A program made the position numbers and the translations under genes. 64,000 bases of DNA from Azorinus chamasolen (lineage: Eukaryota; Mollusca; Bivalvia; Cardiida; Solecurtidae), in assembly GCA_963576725.1 (NCBI GenBank), contig OY755241.1, forward strand, positions 23,720,449 to 23,784,448, given 5' to 3'. Below the pieces are notes generated by a model. It saw only the letters and a program-made list of their open reading frames with translations, was not told the DNA's origin and did no database searches. Shown piece by piece: positions 1-11,848 of the stretch (its first letter is position 1; each line of letters opens with the position of its first letter).

Positions 1-312
1 TCCATATTTGGTTGTAAATATAGTTACGAATGTCAAAATGTTTAGAGATTGTAGAGATACTGAGTTAATGGATGTCTAATATGAATCTAGACTGTTTGCA
101 TATGTGATCATGAATTACATAATGCTTTACTCCATTGAAACACCTTTTGGCACCTTCGCAAACTGTGTAGTCTACCCAGATCAGATGGCTCATGTATAGG
201 AGCCATCTGGTCAGGGTCTGGTCTGTTTGCTTATGAAATACATAGATCTATTTCTACAGCTTTTACCATGGACAAAAATTCCATTGTTCATGATGCCATT
301 ATAATTTATATA

Positions 313-507
313 CAGTAAAACCTCTCTATAACAACCACTTAATTGTGTTAATTAGTTGGTATTTAGAGCAGGTGGCTGCTTAAAGCAAGGTGAAAGTAAA
401 ACAGAACGCTCGCATAGGAGCGTTTTGTTTTACTTTCACCATGCTTTAAGCAGCCACCTGTCTTTAACACAAAATATTTGATGGCTGTTACAGAGAGGTT
501 TTACTGT
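313..507. repeat. M2 MITE (pogo/Tc1-like, CAGTAAAACC termini)
   Basis: Begins TA|CAGTAAAACCTCTCTATAAC and ends GAGAGGTTTTACTG. The centre is a long hairpin (ggtggctgcttaaagcaagg... pairing with ...catgctttaagcagccacc). Terminal inverted repeats, a TA target and the lack of any ORF fit a non-autonomous Tc1/mariner/pogo-type element. Confidence 0.8.
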
Positions 508-1237
508 TTAGCTTATTAAGAAGTCATCTTTTTAATTTTCATACAGTCATTATTTGTTTCTTGAATATTGATGGAGTAAAGAGTTAATATCTTTTTTACT
601 GTTCATGAACAGGTCTGGTAGAAAAGGATGGTCATTAGGGTATGGACTCTTCTTTAACAGTTACTGTTGTTTTCAAATATTATATTAAATAGTTTACATC
701 CCCATAGCAATAGTACACTAGTATCAATCAGTCCACTGTATGCATTAAAAATATTAGTCCCCGCCTTGTCTGGACAACTTGTAACACTGTTTAGAATCAT
801 TCTGCTGAATGCTTAGCGATACTGAATAGATCTTTCTTCTTATTATATACCTATACACCTATTTCAGGAAATATAGGCAAATACAGAGAGTGCAATCTTT
901 TTCCACATTACACGGCTTGTATGGCTTGTCTGATGTGTAAGGTTTATGGCATATTGCTCATTCTAATTTCATGGTATTTCAATGTGCAAAGGAAAGTTTA
1001 CAACTTAATTACTACTTCATTGATGGATTATGATTTATGAATAGCTAACATGTGTATAGAATGAATGATGCCATTTTGTTCTCAAAATTCAATCTAAAGC
1101 ATGTTGACATGTATTTACATTTGTATATTTCAGTATTCAACACTGAATGGCAGGAATTTTACATTTATTTCTCAAAGAATGCTAAGAACTAGTTACTCTC
1201 AGATCTTCCCACACAATATGATTACTGTAGCTATTGA

Positions 1238-1481
1238 TTAACCCTTTCTTTCGTATAAACATGTTTTCAATCATTTGCGAACAGAGTAGACCCAAATCAG
1301 ACACCTCCTTTAAGAGCCATCTGATCAGAGTCTGCTCTGATTGCTTATGACATGATCATTATAGGTTTGATTCTGCAATTTTGCCAGAGCAAAAAAAAAA
1401 TTTTTCATTATGAATATTCAGGTAATAAATTTTCAACATGTCATTATTTCTTACATGGATAGTTCACAGGTAAAGGGTTAA
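1238..1481. repeat. M1 MITE (TTAA target, piggyBac-like termini)
   Basis: Flanked by TTAA on both sides, with CCCTTTCTTTCG... inside the left end and ...GTAAAGGG inside the right end. The central hairpin is a diverged gcgaacagagtagaccc / gggtctgctctgattgc type. TTAA duplication with CCC/GGG ends is the piggyBac superfamily signature. No transposase is encoded. Confidence 0.85.
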
Positions 1482-1649
1482 TCCAAATTAACAAATCAAA
1501 ATTAGAAAGAGTACAGAAAGAGTACATCTATGTAACGAGTATTTCATATAATTTTCACTTACCTGAGTGATCAAATGTTCTTGTTCAGCGTCTTCTTGAT
1601 GAACATAAGGATGAGAATGTTCTTGAATATTATCTATTTCAACTGCTCT

Positions 1650-1873
1650 TTAACCCATTACCTCATAGGCTATTTTTAGATATATAACTGCTCTGAATAA
1701 ATCTACCGAAAAGGAACATTAACTAGAGAAAAGGAAACTTTTAGAATTTTGAAACCATTGTGATAAATAGAGCATTTGCTCCTATAGGAGCAAATGCTTT
1801 ATTTATCACAATGGTTTCACAAAGTGACTTTCACAGTGTCGTCAAAGGTCATCAATATGAGGGAATGCGTTAA
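1650..1873. repeat. M4 MITE (TTAA|CCCATTACCTCAT termini)
   Basis: TTAA-flanked. The ends are CCCATTACCTCAT and ATGAGGGAATGCG. The central palindrome is gaaaccattgtgataaatagagcatttgctcc / ggagcaaatgctttatttatcacaatggtttc. It is distinct from M1 in the interior but shares the TTAA/CCC type of end. Confidence 0.8.
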
Positions 1874-2039
1874 TAGTGTTGTAATGATGTTGAAGTGATT
1901 GAACTTTAGAGACACATCAATAATTATAACAGCAACCTGTGGACGTTGCAGACATTTGGTTTTAGGAATTTATATATGAGAAAAGTTCTAGGTCTATCAA
2001 TTGACTTTTTCATTTGTTTACAGGTATTTAAAAAAAAAT

Positions 2040-2340
2040 GAACATTACACAATTGTGGAATATGCCTGATCATAATAACCTTGCTGACTGAGTAGTGACA
2101 GATTGCACTTAATCTGTTACTCCATATACAATGTATACACTTTTCTTCACATTTACAAACAGAGAAGACCCAGATCAGATGGCTCCTGTAGGAGCCACCT
2201 GATGAGGTCTTCTCTGTTTGCTTATGAAATAATATAAATCTAAGTCTACAGTTTCTGTCTTGGCCAAACAACTCTGATTTCATAATTATGTCATTGTAAA
2301 ACTCAGCCAACTAATATTGTTAATGTTATTATTTATTGTC
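2040..2340. repeat. M1 MITE, degenerate copy
   Basis: Carries the M1 hairpin (acaaacagagaagacccagatcag ... ctgatgaggtcttctctgtttgc, about 2154-2221) and the downstream M1 body (cagtttctgtcttggccaaac). No clear TTAA termini remain. Confidence 0.7.
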
Positions 2341-2475
2341 ATGGATTAAGGCTGTGTCTCTCATGTAATCTGTCACTTCAAAACCCATTCATCTAACAAG
2401 ATCAGTCAAATACTACACTGTTGTAATATTCCATATTTATCGTATCTCCCACTCCTAAGTTTGCGGAGAGGGAGT

Positions 2476-2697
2476 TACAGTAAACCCCCCTCTAAACCAG
2501 AATTCTAGTAGTATTGAATTTAGATACTTTTAGACAGGTGGCTGCTTATGCGGCTGCTTATGCAGGGTAAAAGTCATGCAGAAAGCTCCTAGAGGACCTT
2601 TCTGCATGACTTTTACCCTGCATTAAGCTGCTACCTTTCTCCAAGACCGATATTTATACTAAATTTAATGTCATGTTTAGAGGGGTTTTTCCGTATA
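2476..2697. repeat. M2 MITE
   Basis: CAGTAAACCCCCCTCTAAACC at the left end pairs with GTTTAGAGGGGTTTTTCCG at the right. The central hairpin holds tgcagaaagctcc / ggacctttctgca. TA-flanked. Confidence 0.75.
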
Positions 2698-2833
2698 CTG
2701 GAATTAGGATGACGGTCTGTCCACCAGCTAATACTCCTTGGGATGTTTATTTGGATCTTACAGTAAAAACAGGAGTTATTGCCCGTTTTTCTTTTCACAG
2801 GGTATAAAGACATGAGTTGGGGTGTTTGTTAGC

Positions 2834-3295
2834 TTAATCCTTTCCGTCAAATAAACATCTTTTTACACATTTGCATACAGAGTAGACCCTGATCAGACAG
2901 CTCCGATAGCAACAATCTGATCCGGGTCTGCTCTTTTTGCTTATGGTATAGAATACAGTAAAACCCCGCTAATGCGACCACTTAATGAATAAACATGGGT
3001 GTCTTTATAAGCAGGTGGTTGCTTAATGCAGGACAAAAGTAATGCAGAAAGCTCCTCTAGGAGCTTTCTGCATTACTTTTGTCCTGCACTAAGCTACCAG
3101 CTGCATCTAGCACCCAGAATTATACCTCTTTAAGGTGGTCGTATTAGCGGGGTTTTACTGTATATGTGATTCTGTAGTTTCTGCCTGAGCCAAAACATCC
3201 TGTGTACATAATATTATGCCATCATAAAAATTCAGCATATAAATATTCATAATGTCATTATTCCTTACATGAAATTTGAATAAGGAAAGGGTTAA
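2834..3295. repeat. M1 MITE carrying a nested M2 element
   Basis: TTAA at 2834-2837 and 3292-3295 bound an M1 copy. Its hairpin lies at about 2875-2941 and its right body resumes after 3162. The interruption at 2956-3160 is a complete M2 element, so the M2 insertion is younger than this M1 copy. Confidence 0.85.
2956..3160. repeat. M2 MITE nested inside M1, TA duplication
   Basis: Starts CAGTAAAACCCCGCTAATGC and ends GTATTAGCGGGGTTTTACTG, with TA at 2954-2955 and 3161-3162. The interior is a long near-perfect hairpin centred on gaaagctcctctaggagctttc. Both ends and the target duplication are intact, which makes this one of the best preserved M2 copies in the window. Confidence 0.9.
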
Positions 3296-3552
3296 GGCTT
3301 ATAGTTCTAGTCTAACTGTCCTGTAGTCAGTCAATAATATCAGAAATCTCATGAATATTCAGTCTATTCATGCTTGCTAGTTTGAAGACCTGCACATGTA
3401 GTGAGACACTTTAATTGGTATATATCTGTGTCATGGAACACTTTTATTAATGAAATGCTTTGATTCAAGTAATTCTGAGAAAGAATAGAACTTTGTGTTA
3501 TATTTATATGCCCCACCCCACACATCAACGGAGGGGGGCATATTATTTTTGC

Positions 3553-3667
<115 letters not shown>

Positions 3668-3773
3668 TTCCATCTGTTGGTTGGTTTGGCTCCAACTTTA
3701 ATGCTGGCGATAATGTTGTAGCCATTGCATGCATGTACAACTTATGGAGGCAAACATTTTTAGGGGTGACTTA

Positions 3774-4023
3774 TTAACCCATTTTCTCATATAAACGTGT
3801 TTTCACGCATTTGCAAACAGAGTAGACCTAAATCAGACGGCTCCTAGAGGAGCCATCTGATCAGGGTCTGCTCTGTTTGCTAGTGGAATTTGAAAGATCT
3901 GTTTCTTTAGTTTCTAAAATGGCTACAATGTACCACCTTCCGTATTTCATTATAACTATTTTGTCCATGAATATTCAGTAGGTATTGAAATTTGAAATAA
4001 ACATAGAACAGGGAAAGGGTTAA
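3774..4023. repeat. M1 MITE, complete
   Basis: TTAA at both ends, CCCATTTTCTCATATAAACG left and AACAGGGAAAGGG right. Central hairpin gcaaacagagtagaccta / agggtctgctctgtttgc around gctcctagaggagc. Confidence 0.88.
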
Positions 4024-4131
4024 AGTCAAGGTCATAATATCAAGGTCAAATTAAGGGTCAAATTTATATTGGCAACAATCAGGACATAGTGTTTCACAAA
4101 CATATCTTGTTAATATTGATTTTTAAGCTTT

Positions 4132-4360
4132 TTAACCCTTTACCTGATAGTTATGCATGCACACCTTTGCAAACAGAGTAGATCCAGCTCAGATTATCAA
4201 GGTCTGCTCTGTTCGCTAACGGAATTCTATTTCATTATAGTTCTATTTCTTAACTTTCTGAAATGGCTACGAATTTCCACCTTCCATTATAAAATTTTTG
4301 TCCATGAATATTCAGTAGTTATTGAAATTTGGAATAAACATAGAACAGGAAGAGGGTTAA
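4132..4360. repeat. M1 MITE, complete, hairpin eroded
   Basis: TTAA-flanked, CCCTTTACCTGATAG left and AACAGGAAGAGGG right. The central hairpin has lost its loop (gcaaacagagtagatccagc...ggtctgctctgttcgc). Confidence 0.82.
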
Positions 4361-4535
4361 TAAGAGAATTAAATCAGTAAATTTTCAAAATGAGCAGGAT
4401 CTTGCATAATATTCATCTGGGAAATTATAGTTAGGGTAGATAATAGAATATTTCAGATACGAAAAAACACTTCTAAACCAGTCATTCAATTTTGTATTTT
4501 TGCCTGTCATTTAGACGGGCAGCAAACTGAGTAGC

Positions 4536-4783
4536 TTAACCCTTTCCCTCATGTAAACGTGTTTTCACCCATTTGCAAACAGAGTAGACCCAGATCAGAC
4601 AGCTCCTAAAGGAGCCGTCTGATCAGGGTCTGCTCTGTTTTCTGATAGAATTTGATAGATCTGTTTCTTTGCTTTCTAAAATGCCTACAATGTTCCACCT
4701 TCCATATTTCTTTATAACTATTTTGTTAATGAATATTCAGTAAGTACTGAAATTTGTAATAAACATAGAATAGGGAAAGGGTA
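4536..4783. repeat. M1 MITE
   Basis: Left end CTTAACCCTTTCCCTCATG, right end GGGAAAGGGTATT. Hairpin gcaaacagagtagacccagatcag / ctgatcagggtctgctctgttt at 4576-4641. Confidence 0.82.
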
Positions 4784-4784
4784 T

Positions 4785-5010
4785 TAAACCCATTCCATCA
4801 TACTGACACCTTTTCATTCCTGTGTAAAAGTCACTTTTTGAAAACATTGTGATAAAAAGAGTACATGTATTTGATCCATAGGAGCAGATGCTGTATTTAT
4901 CACAATGGTTTCAAAAACTATACAATTCTAAAATTATCATTTTTTGCTGTAAATGCTCCTTTTCAGTATATTTATTCAAAGTGGCTGGATCTAAAAATAG
5001 CCTATGAGGT
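4785..5010. repeat. M4 MITE adjacent to an M1 copy
   Basis: ttaaacccattccatcat at the left. Central palindrome built on gaaaacattgtgataaaaagag / tgtatttatcacaatggtttc. The right end is worn (aggtaaagtgttc). Confidence 0.72.
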
Positions 5011-5019
5011 AAAGTGTTC

Positions 5020-5184
5020 ATGCAAAAGACATGCATGGTGAATTTCATGCAAAAATCTCCCAGAGGAGCTTTCTATATGACTTTCATCGTGCATTAAGGA
5101 ACAACCTGCCTAAAAAGATCTAAATTCTTCATTACAAAATCTGGTTCTGTGTTGTAAAAATCTGGTTTAAAGGGTTTTTACTGT
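5020..5184. repeat. M2 MITE, decayed
   Basis: Hairpin relics (atgcaaaaatctcccagaggagctttctatatgac, gtgcattaagg) followed by ctggtttaaagggtttttactgta. The left terminus is lost. Confidence 0.6.
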
Positions 5185-5499
5185 ATTGGTAAGTGTCAGA
5201 CAGTGTAAACTCTTGTCTGAAACATCTTATACATGGGGAACATTTTATTATAATACCTGGTACATACTATATTATTATTTTTGTGCCCTATGTTTCTCAT
5301 AAAGCGTTTGGTGAACATTTTTGTTTGCATAATTAAGGTTAATATATGATATTTTACAATATATTTCTGCATTTTCATTAACTTGTTGCAGAAATGTAAA
5401 GCATTCATCTAATTTGGACATGATTCTTGCTTTATGTAATACAATGTATTAAAATATTTCTTTCTTGTCTTTTCATTACTAAAAATGATTAAGGATTAA

Positions 5500-5755
5500 T
5501 CCTCATGCAGATATAAATACATATAGAACAAGTTCTTTGATTATAACTATATATAAATACTTACAGTTTATTAGAGCTACAGATAAAGGTGCATACTCAA
5601 ATACTAAAATTGTCATTTCTCCACCAAACCCTGTGGTGTGACCTCTCTTTACAATTGTCTCTTTGAGATGATTCTGAAGAGTGGTCACAACATAGGGTTT
5701 GGTGGAGAAATAAAGAAGTTTAAATGTTTGAATTTACACATCTTATCTGGACCTC
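5500..5755. repeat. M3 MITE
   Basis: Inverted block ccaccaaaccctgtggtgtgacc / tggtcacaacatagggtttggtgg around 5620-5705. The right end, cttatctggacctctg, is shared with copies near 7237 and 10279. Confidence 0.75.
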
Positions 5756-5814
5756 TGGTTTATAATATAAACTTGACAGTTACAATTAAACGTCTCTTTT
5801 ATTTTAAAGTGTTT

Positions 5815-6288
5815 TAACCCTTTACTTGATATATGCACATATTTATTCTTTTGCAAACAGAGTAGATCCGAATCGAGGCCTGAATAAGCTGTCTGATTAG
5901 TGACTTCTCTATTTGCTTAAATGCTGTTATAGATAGTATTCTACAATGTCGGCCATGGCAAAAACTTCTCTCTTTTATATGCAGTCCTAAGGATTTTGTT
6001 AATATTCCTTAAGTTATAAATTCTTGCATAAATTCATGAAGTAAGGAGTTAGCCTTTTACTGCTAGAATGTTTATGTAGGAAATGGTGACACATAATTAC
6101 ATTATTTTTTATGAGAGGACATGGTCACAGGAATTTTTGGCCATGGCAGGAACTGCAGAATTATATCTATATTATATCATAATCCTACAGAGAAGATCGG
6201 GATCAGACGGCTTTTACATGAGCTTCTGATCGGGGTCTGCTTTGTTTGCAAAGGTTTAAAAAGGTGTATTTATGGAGTAAAGGGTTAA
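5815..6288. repeat. Two M1 MITEs placed end to end
   Basis: First copy about 5815-6052 (TTAACCCTTTACTTGATA ... gaagtaaggagtta). The second copy, about 6048-6288, ends tggagtaaagggttaa. Both have degraded central hairpins (gcaaacagagtagatccg; cagagaagatcgggatcag). Junction near 6050 shares one terminus. Confidence 0.72.
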
Positions 6289-6464
6289 AAGAATTTTATA
6301 AAAAAGTTGCTCTTAATGGGGTTTTGATGAATTTTGTTTTATTCACTTCTAACTTCAGTAGAAGATATCTATGTTCAAGACATATGTTCTTTCCCATGTA
6401 TAGATAGTTAAATAGATAGGTTACTATTTATATTTTTGCTGATACAGAATATTATATTTCTTAG

Positions 6465-6558
6465 GGTGGAGGTGAATGACACAGTTAGAAAGGTTCAGAA
6501 GTGGGTAACAACAGCGACCAATGCTATTGACAGTGAAGATGGCAAACTCGTTGAACAG
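6465..6558 (+). CDS. Coiled-coil (K/E-rich) protein, internal exon 1 of 8 visible
   Basis: First recognisable exon of a plus-strand gene. The acceptor is tatttcttag at 6455-6464 and the donor is CAG|gtaatt at 6559. It starts with the third base of a codon and ends on a whole codon, giving 31 residues such as VEVNDTVRKVQKWVTTATNA. The residue pattern is amphipathic and helix-like. I do not recognise the family. A long helical body followed by a K/E/P-rich tail would fit, for example, an axonemal or cytoskeletal protein, but no diagnostic motif is present. The 5' part of the gene lies outside the window or was not detected. Confidence 0.8.
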
Positions 6559-6649
6559 GTAATTCTCAACAATTTGTATTTCTTTGCAAATAGTAAACTT
6601 TTACATTCTGAATATTCATGTAAAAATAATGACATTATAGGAAATAATT

Positions 6650-7360
6650 AAGCTTTTAATAATGTGTTATGAACAAAGATATTATGGCCAATGAAGAAAC
6701 TGTAGAATCATATCTATATTATTTTGTAAGTGAAAAGAGAAGCTTTCTGGTCTGGGTCTACTCTGTTTGAAAAGGGATAAAAATGCTGATATGTGAAGTA
6801 AAGGTCGAACCATTTTAAAGTGCTGGAAAATCAGTTTTTTCTTTACTTTACCTATTAAATATTTAAAAAATATAAATCAAGGAAATTGATTGTGATGACA
6901 AACTGCGGATTGCGAACTGTAACATATCAACAACTACAGCAGACCCTGATCAGAGAGCTTTCTACAGAAACTCTCTGATTTATTGTCTACTCCATTAGCA
7001 TAAAAAGGCGATATTATTATGTAAAGAAATATATCTGCAAAAAGTGAAGACCTTAGGCAAACACTTCAAAGATTTAGGTCTACACTGTTTGTCATCAGAA
7101 TCATCATTAAAAAAGTTTCATTCTCTCATACTGAATTACCTCTGCTGTGTTTGTGCTTGATGGACACCATTTTAACTATTGTCTCTGTCTATAGGATATC
7201 ATAGATATTTAGAATGTTGCTGTATATATTTATACAGAGGTCCAGATAAAACACACATTTACAAGAATAACTTCTTTATTTCTCAACTAATCTCTATGTT
7301 GTGACCACACTTTAGAATCCTTTAGAAGAGAAGATTTCTTGCCTGAATATTCATGGAGTA
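6650..7360. repeat. Intron with degenerate M1 and M3 fragments
   Basis: Hairpin pieces of M1 (agaagctttctggtctgggtctactctgtttg at 6738-6769; cagcagaccctgatcagagagc at about 6937-6958), then an M3 fragment from about 7235 (cagaggtccagataaaac ... tctcaactaatctctatgttgtgacc) and an M1 right end (ttcatggagtaaagggttag, about 7349-7368). Confidence 0.6.
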
Positions 7361-7412
7361 AAGGGTTAGTCACATTCATTGATTAATTCTAGCTTATATT
7401 TACTGTTTACAG

Positions 7413-7603
7413 GTAACCACTCTTCACTCTGAGATGATACGCTGGATGGTTCAAGTTCTTCTGCGACTGGCGCCAGACAAGGAAGGTAACTCTAAAGAAG
7501 CAGGAGAGATGGCACTATTGGGCAGTGCAACTTTCAGCCAACTCCATGCCAATGCTAAGTCCCTCTTTGAGCAACTGGGAGCATTTTCAGGCTACGTAGT
7601 GAA
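7413..7603 (+). CDS. Coiled-coil (K/E-rich) protein, exon 2
   Basis: Acceptor ctgtttacag at 7403-7412, donor GAA|gtaagt at 7604. The 191 bp carry on directly in frame from the previous exon (starting VTTLHSEMIRWMVQVLLRLA) and end two bases into a codon. The peptide is predominantly helical, with a leucine-rich stretch and no Cys/His metal motif. Intron before it about 850 bp; intron after it about 6.6 kb and full of MITEs. Excellent splice signals and phase agreement support it as real coding sequence. Confidence 0.88.
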
Positions 7604-7679
7604 GTAAGTTTACATTGTGCAATATCAACATATTATAATCACATTAACTATTTAAATACCCAAATTTTCAAAATGGAAT

Positions 7680-7996
7680 GGTCCATCATTGTTTAACATC
7701 GAGTCCATTCAATATGACAGGGCATAATTTGAAATTGTTGTCTGCAAAAAATGTCATCTGCTGCAATTCTGAAAGCGGATTTTCTCTACCGGTTTTCATC
7801 TGACTTTCAAACAAGGTCAAAGGTCAAATTACGGGTCAAATTTAGATTGGTTATTATTTTTTCGCAATTGCACATACAAACTTCAAACTGGGCATGCATG
7901 TGCAACCTATGGAGGGAAACATTTTTAGGGTGACTTATTAAGGTCTAGGTCATATGTCAATGTCAAAGGTAATGTCGGGGGCATAGAGTTTCTTGT
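7680..7996 (+). repeat. pearl-like element fragment
   Basis: Contains aaggtcaaaggtcaaattacgggtcaaatt and a segment (gcatgcatgtgcaacctatggagggaaacatttttagggtgacttatta) that closely matches 3726-3775 in the pearl-like element upstream. It ends cttgttaa, where an M1 copy begins. Confidence 0.55.
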
Positions 7997-8234
7997 TAAC
8001 CCTTTCCCTTTCAGTATTTATGTAAGAAATAAGGACATCATGCTTATTTATTATATTTTCACATGAAATGCATCCACATGAATATTTGGTATTGGTAGAA
8101 ACTGTAGAATCTCATCTTTATAATTTCATAAGCAAACAGAGCAGACATTGATCAGACGGCTTCTATAGGAGTCATCTGATCTGGGTCTACTCTGTTTGCG
8201 AACGTTTGAAAAAGCATTTGTTAAGGAAGGGTGA
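7997..8234. repeat. M1 MITE, reverse orientation
   Basis: gttaaccctttccctttcag left, gttaaggaagggtgaag right. Hairpin gcaaacagagcagacattgatcag / ctgatctgggtctactctgtttgc. The bases that distinguish the two arms are swapped relative to the copy at 3774, so the element is in the opposite orientation. Confidence 0.78.
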
Positions 8235-8830
8235 AGGCAAAGGCTGGTTTGAACTGAGCCCTTTGTAACATTAGATGAACAGAACCTTTCATCTGTAATA
8301 TGCCAAGATTGGGTAATACCATTTGTTCCTAGTCAGAATCAAGTTTTCTGATAGATACAGGACAACTAAGAGTTTAGTCCATAAAATACCTCATACATGA
8401 GATAGAGGCAAACAAATGAGACCATTCAATTTGAAAGGGTTATATTTTCTGGAAACTTCTTTACTATTCAAGCAAATCTTATGAAACGACACGCACTTGT
8501 TCACCATCACAAAGGGCTACAATCTGATAGATGAGCATTAGCAACTCCATACTGTACTCTTGTATTCGGTTTAGTGCAGTTTTACTGTATTCATTCACTT
8601 GTGTGTTATCATTGGAGCAGTATTGTCACAGAATCTATAGAGCTCTCCTTGTACTATGACATGAACTCTGTGCAAGTATCGGTAATGTAAGTGATGTTAC
8701 CTTGTTCAACAGGTGTTAGTTACACGTTGTATCTGCCAGCCCAGAGGGAGGGTGCAGAGGAACACAAAGTTCTTGTTCTTGAACTTTTAGCACTCTAATT
8801 AATTGGTATCTGCAGCAAAGCTCATAGATC

Positions 8831-9011
8831 AATAAAACCTCTCTAAACCGTTCAATTCAGTATAAATATCAGCTTTGGAGACAGGTGACAGATTAATGCA
8901 GGGTGAAAGTCATGCAGAAAGCTCCCTTAGGACCCTGTATTAAGCAGCCACCTGCTTAAAAGTATCTAAATTCTTCTTAACTAGAATTCCAGTTTAGAGA
9001 GGTTTCACTGT
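8831..9011. repeat. M2 MITE
   Basis: aataaaacctctctaaaccg left and tagagaggtttcactgtc right, with the hairpin remnant atgcagggtgaaagtcatgcagaaagctccc. Confidence 0.7.
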
Positions 9012-9269
9012 CAGTTTTGATATTAATCTTCTTGTTACAAGCATGAACAGAGATTCAAACAGTTTGAATCCTGATGAGACAATGGGTTGCTCTGTGTCAG
9101 ATTTGGACTGAAACTGTTTACAAAGACTAACTTTGTAGCACGAATTTGCCAGTGAAGTGCTGAAGGTCATATTTTGGTTGAATTTTCTTTTTCTTTTATT
9201 TCTTTTATTTCTCTTATTTCAACATTGACTGATTAGCAACTGCAAATTTTGCTTTATGTTTTGTGTTAA

Positions 9270-9790
9270 TGTTTACCCTTTACTTGATAGGGAGGCATAT
9301 TTATGCATATGCAAACAGAGTATAACGAAATTAGTCAGATCATATAGGTGATTTATCAAGGGTTTCGCTGTTTGCCATTTTAGCCCGTTATTTCATAAAT
9401 ATTTATAGAATAATTCATTACTTATGGCTGACTTTACAGTACCTAAGTCATCAGTTCTACCTCCAAAGTCTAAACCCTATGTTGTCAACCAAACTTTAAC
9501 ATCATCTTGAAGAGACCCCGGACGAGAATTGAAACAATTCTAAAGAGTGACACAACATAGAGATTGATAGAGAAATAAAAGCACTAGTTAAATAAAACAT
9601 GTTCTAATGCATCTTATGTTTATCTCTTGTATCCTGTTTACCCATTCCCTCATAGGCAATTTTTAGATCTAACCTCTTTGAATAAATCTACTGAAATGGA
9701 GCATTTACTTCAAAAATGGAATGTTTTGTTCACAATGTTTTCAAAAACTGACCTTTACAGAGATGTCAGTGTGAGGGAATGGGTTAAAAT
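9270..9790. repeat. Cluster: M1 fragment, M3, M4
   Basis: M1 relic about 9270-9420 (gcaaacagagtataacg). M3 about 9430-9615 (cctccaaagtctaaaccctatgttgtc ... gtgacacaacatagagattgatagagaaat). M4 about 9638-9788 (acccattccctcataggc ... gtgagggaatgggttaa) with its hairpin deleted to one arm. Short ORFs here are not genes. Confidence 0.65.
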
Positions 9791-10278
9791 TGACTTCAAA
9801 ATATGCTAAAAATTACTCTGCCATTTATTTTGAAAATCCTATCATCATTTATTACATATTGTTTCATTCTAATCTTTCCTCAGGAGGTATGGTATATATG
9901 GAAGCACTTTTGATGATAGATAAATTTTTTGTTTGCTTCGTCGTGATGATATTCACACTAAATAATCAGACATGCAGCCTAGCTCCCCTCTCCACCAGTT
10001 TTTTCAAGCTGAATAATAAATTTGGCATCAATTTGACAACTTTAAGTAATGGAGTAGTAAATACTAGATAGTGTAGACCTTGTTTGAACTGCCACTTCAG
10101 GATCAGTTTGATTTGGGGCTACACTATTTACCTATGTTTGAATTGTCTACTCTAACTGTGTAAGCTGGACTGTCTGAATATTTGAAGTAATTACCGTAAC
10201 AAAATGCAATGATAATTAAGCTCCCATAATGCAAAAGTAGTTTTATTTTAGTTGAGCTTCGCTTCTCAGTCACACATA

Positions 10279-10488
10279 CACAGAGGTCCAGATAAGATAC
10301 ATAAATTATAACATTTTCAAGAATAACTTCTTAATTTCTCCACCAAACCCTATGTTGTGACCACTCTTTAGAATTAATTGTCTCTTTGAGAGGATTCTAA
10401 AGAGTGGTCACAACATAGGATTTGGTTGAGAAATGACGATTCTAGTATTTGAGTATGCACGTTTATCTGTTACTCTGCATACATTTGT
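10279..10488. repeat. M3 MITE, best-preserved copy
   Basis: Ends CAGAGGTCCAGATAAGATAC and the inverse of CAGAGTAACAGATAAACG. The interior is a strong hairpin, tctccaccaaaccctatgttgtgacc pairing with tggtcacaacataggatttgg. No coding capacity. Confidence 0.8.
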
Positions 10489-10591
10489 CACACAGGCTGA
10501 GATTGACCCTTGATTGTTCCTATGAGTTAAAGGTCTTTACAATTATTACATTATTACTTATGGTTGCTTTTTGTACGGCCCTTATGACACT

Positions 10592-10840
10592 TTAACCCTT
10601 TCCTCCATAAATATTCATATAATAAATAATGTTACCATGGATACTAATCAGATGCATTATTCTAATGGCATATGAACACAGAAAATTTAGATCATGGCAG
10701 AATCTGTAAAATCATTTCTATATTATGTCATCAGCAAACAGAGCAGACCCTGATCAAATGGCTCCTATAGGAGCTGTCTGATCTAGGTCTACTCTGTTTG
10801 CAAAGGTGGAGAAAGGCATATTTATGGAGTAAAGGGTTAA
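10592..10840. repeat. M1 MITE, complete
   Basis: TTAA at 10592-10595 and 10837-10840; CCCTTTCCTCCATAAATATT left, TATGGAGTAAAGGG right. Hairpin gcaaacagagcagaccctgatcaa / ctgatctaggtctactctgtttgc around gctcctataggagc. Confidence 0.88.
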
Positions 10841-10959
10841 ATTCAATATCAGTACCATAAAAACTGTTATTGATATCCCCAGTGGCATAACAATTTAAAA
10901 AATGGGGAATTTATCAAGATCCAACTTCTCCAGTGTCATTGATCTGCCTTTTGATATTA

Positions 10960-11405
10960 TGCAGTAAGTAAAAACCCAGAACAGACAGCTCCTGTAGGAG
11001 CTATCAGATCAGGGTCTGCTCTGTTTGCTAATGGAATAAAAAATAACTGTTATTCTACTTTTTCTGCCTTGGCCAAACTTTCCTGTGTTCATGTGGCATA
11101 ATGAAAACTCAAATAAATGATAGTAATCCTTTCAGTGCAGGAAATTAGCCTCTAATACCCTTTGCAAACATTGTAGACCCAGATGAGAGCATGCTCTAAA
11201 TAAATAATGATTAGATTATATTTTATAATTAATAATCAACGTTGGTAACTCTGAAATGTTTGCCCAAGGATAAATTGTAGAATAATATCTATAATATTGA
11301 GCAAATGGAGCAGACCCTGATCAGATGGTTTCTATAGAAGCCATCTGATCTGGGTCTACTCTGTTTGCAAAAGTGTAAAAAGGTAACTGTGAGGGAAAAG
11401 GGTTT
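10960..11405. repeat. Two M1 MITEs, partial and near-complete
   Basis: A left-truncated copy at 10965-11110 (cccagaacagacagctcctgtaggagc), then a copy at about 11125-11405 with hairpin gcaaatggagcagaccctgatcag / ctgatctgggtctactctgtttgc and right end gagggaaaagggttt. Confidence 0.7.
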
Positions 11406-11661
11406 AATCTTTTGTATGACCCGGCCAAGGATTGAACCAACCTCACTATGAAAGCAAAGCTCCAAAGCCTTAGATAACTGTCCATTTCAAAGTGAAACTA
11501 TTGTGTCTGACTGATAACTAATGCAAGTGATGAAATTGAGCTAATAAATAAAAGCTTAGTATGTGGGTAAGCAATAATTAGATGAGCTTACCTGCTGGTG
11601 GCTTCAAGATTAATTCTTCTAATTTGTAACCATTTGAATGTGGGACATGCATGCACTGGAA

Positions 11662-11848
11662 TTAACCCTTTACACCATGAATATCTCATTTGCTCAATTT
11701 TTACAATGTAAACAAGAACATTTTGTAACTGGAAAGACTCTGTTAAAATTCATAAGCAAACAAAGCAGACCCAAGTCTTCTGATCTGGGTCTACTCTGTT
11801 TGCATGGGGTGTAGAAAAGCTTATTTAATTTATGGAGTAAAGGGTTAA
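11662..11848. repeat. M1 MITE, short version
   Basis: TTAA-flanked 187-bp copy: CCCTTTACACCATGAATATC left, TATGGAGTAAAGGG right. The hairpin loop is collapsed (gcaaacaaagcagacccaagtcttctgatctgggtctactctgtttgc). Confidence 0.85.

Noticed and set aside
868..940. Possible exon between atttcag and a GT at 941
   Set aside because: Weak donor (GTTTAT), no phase partner, short and Cys-rich without homology.
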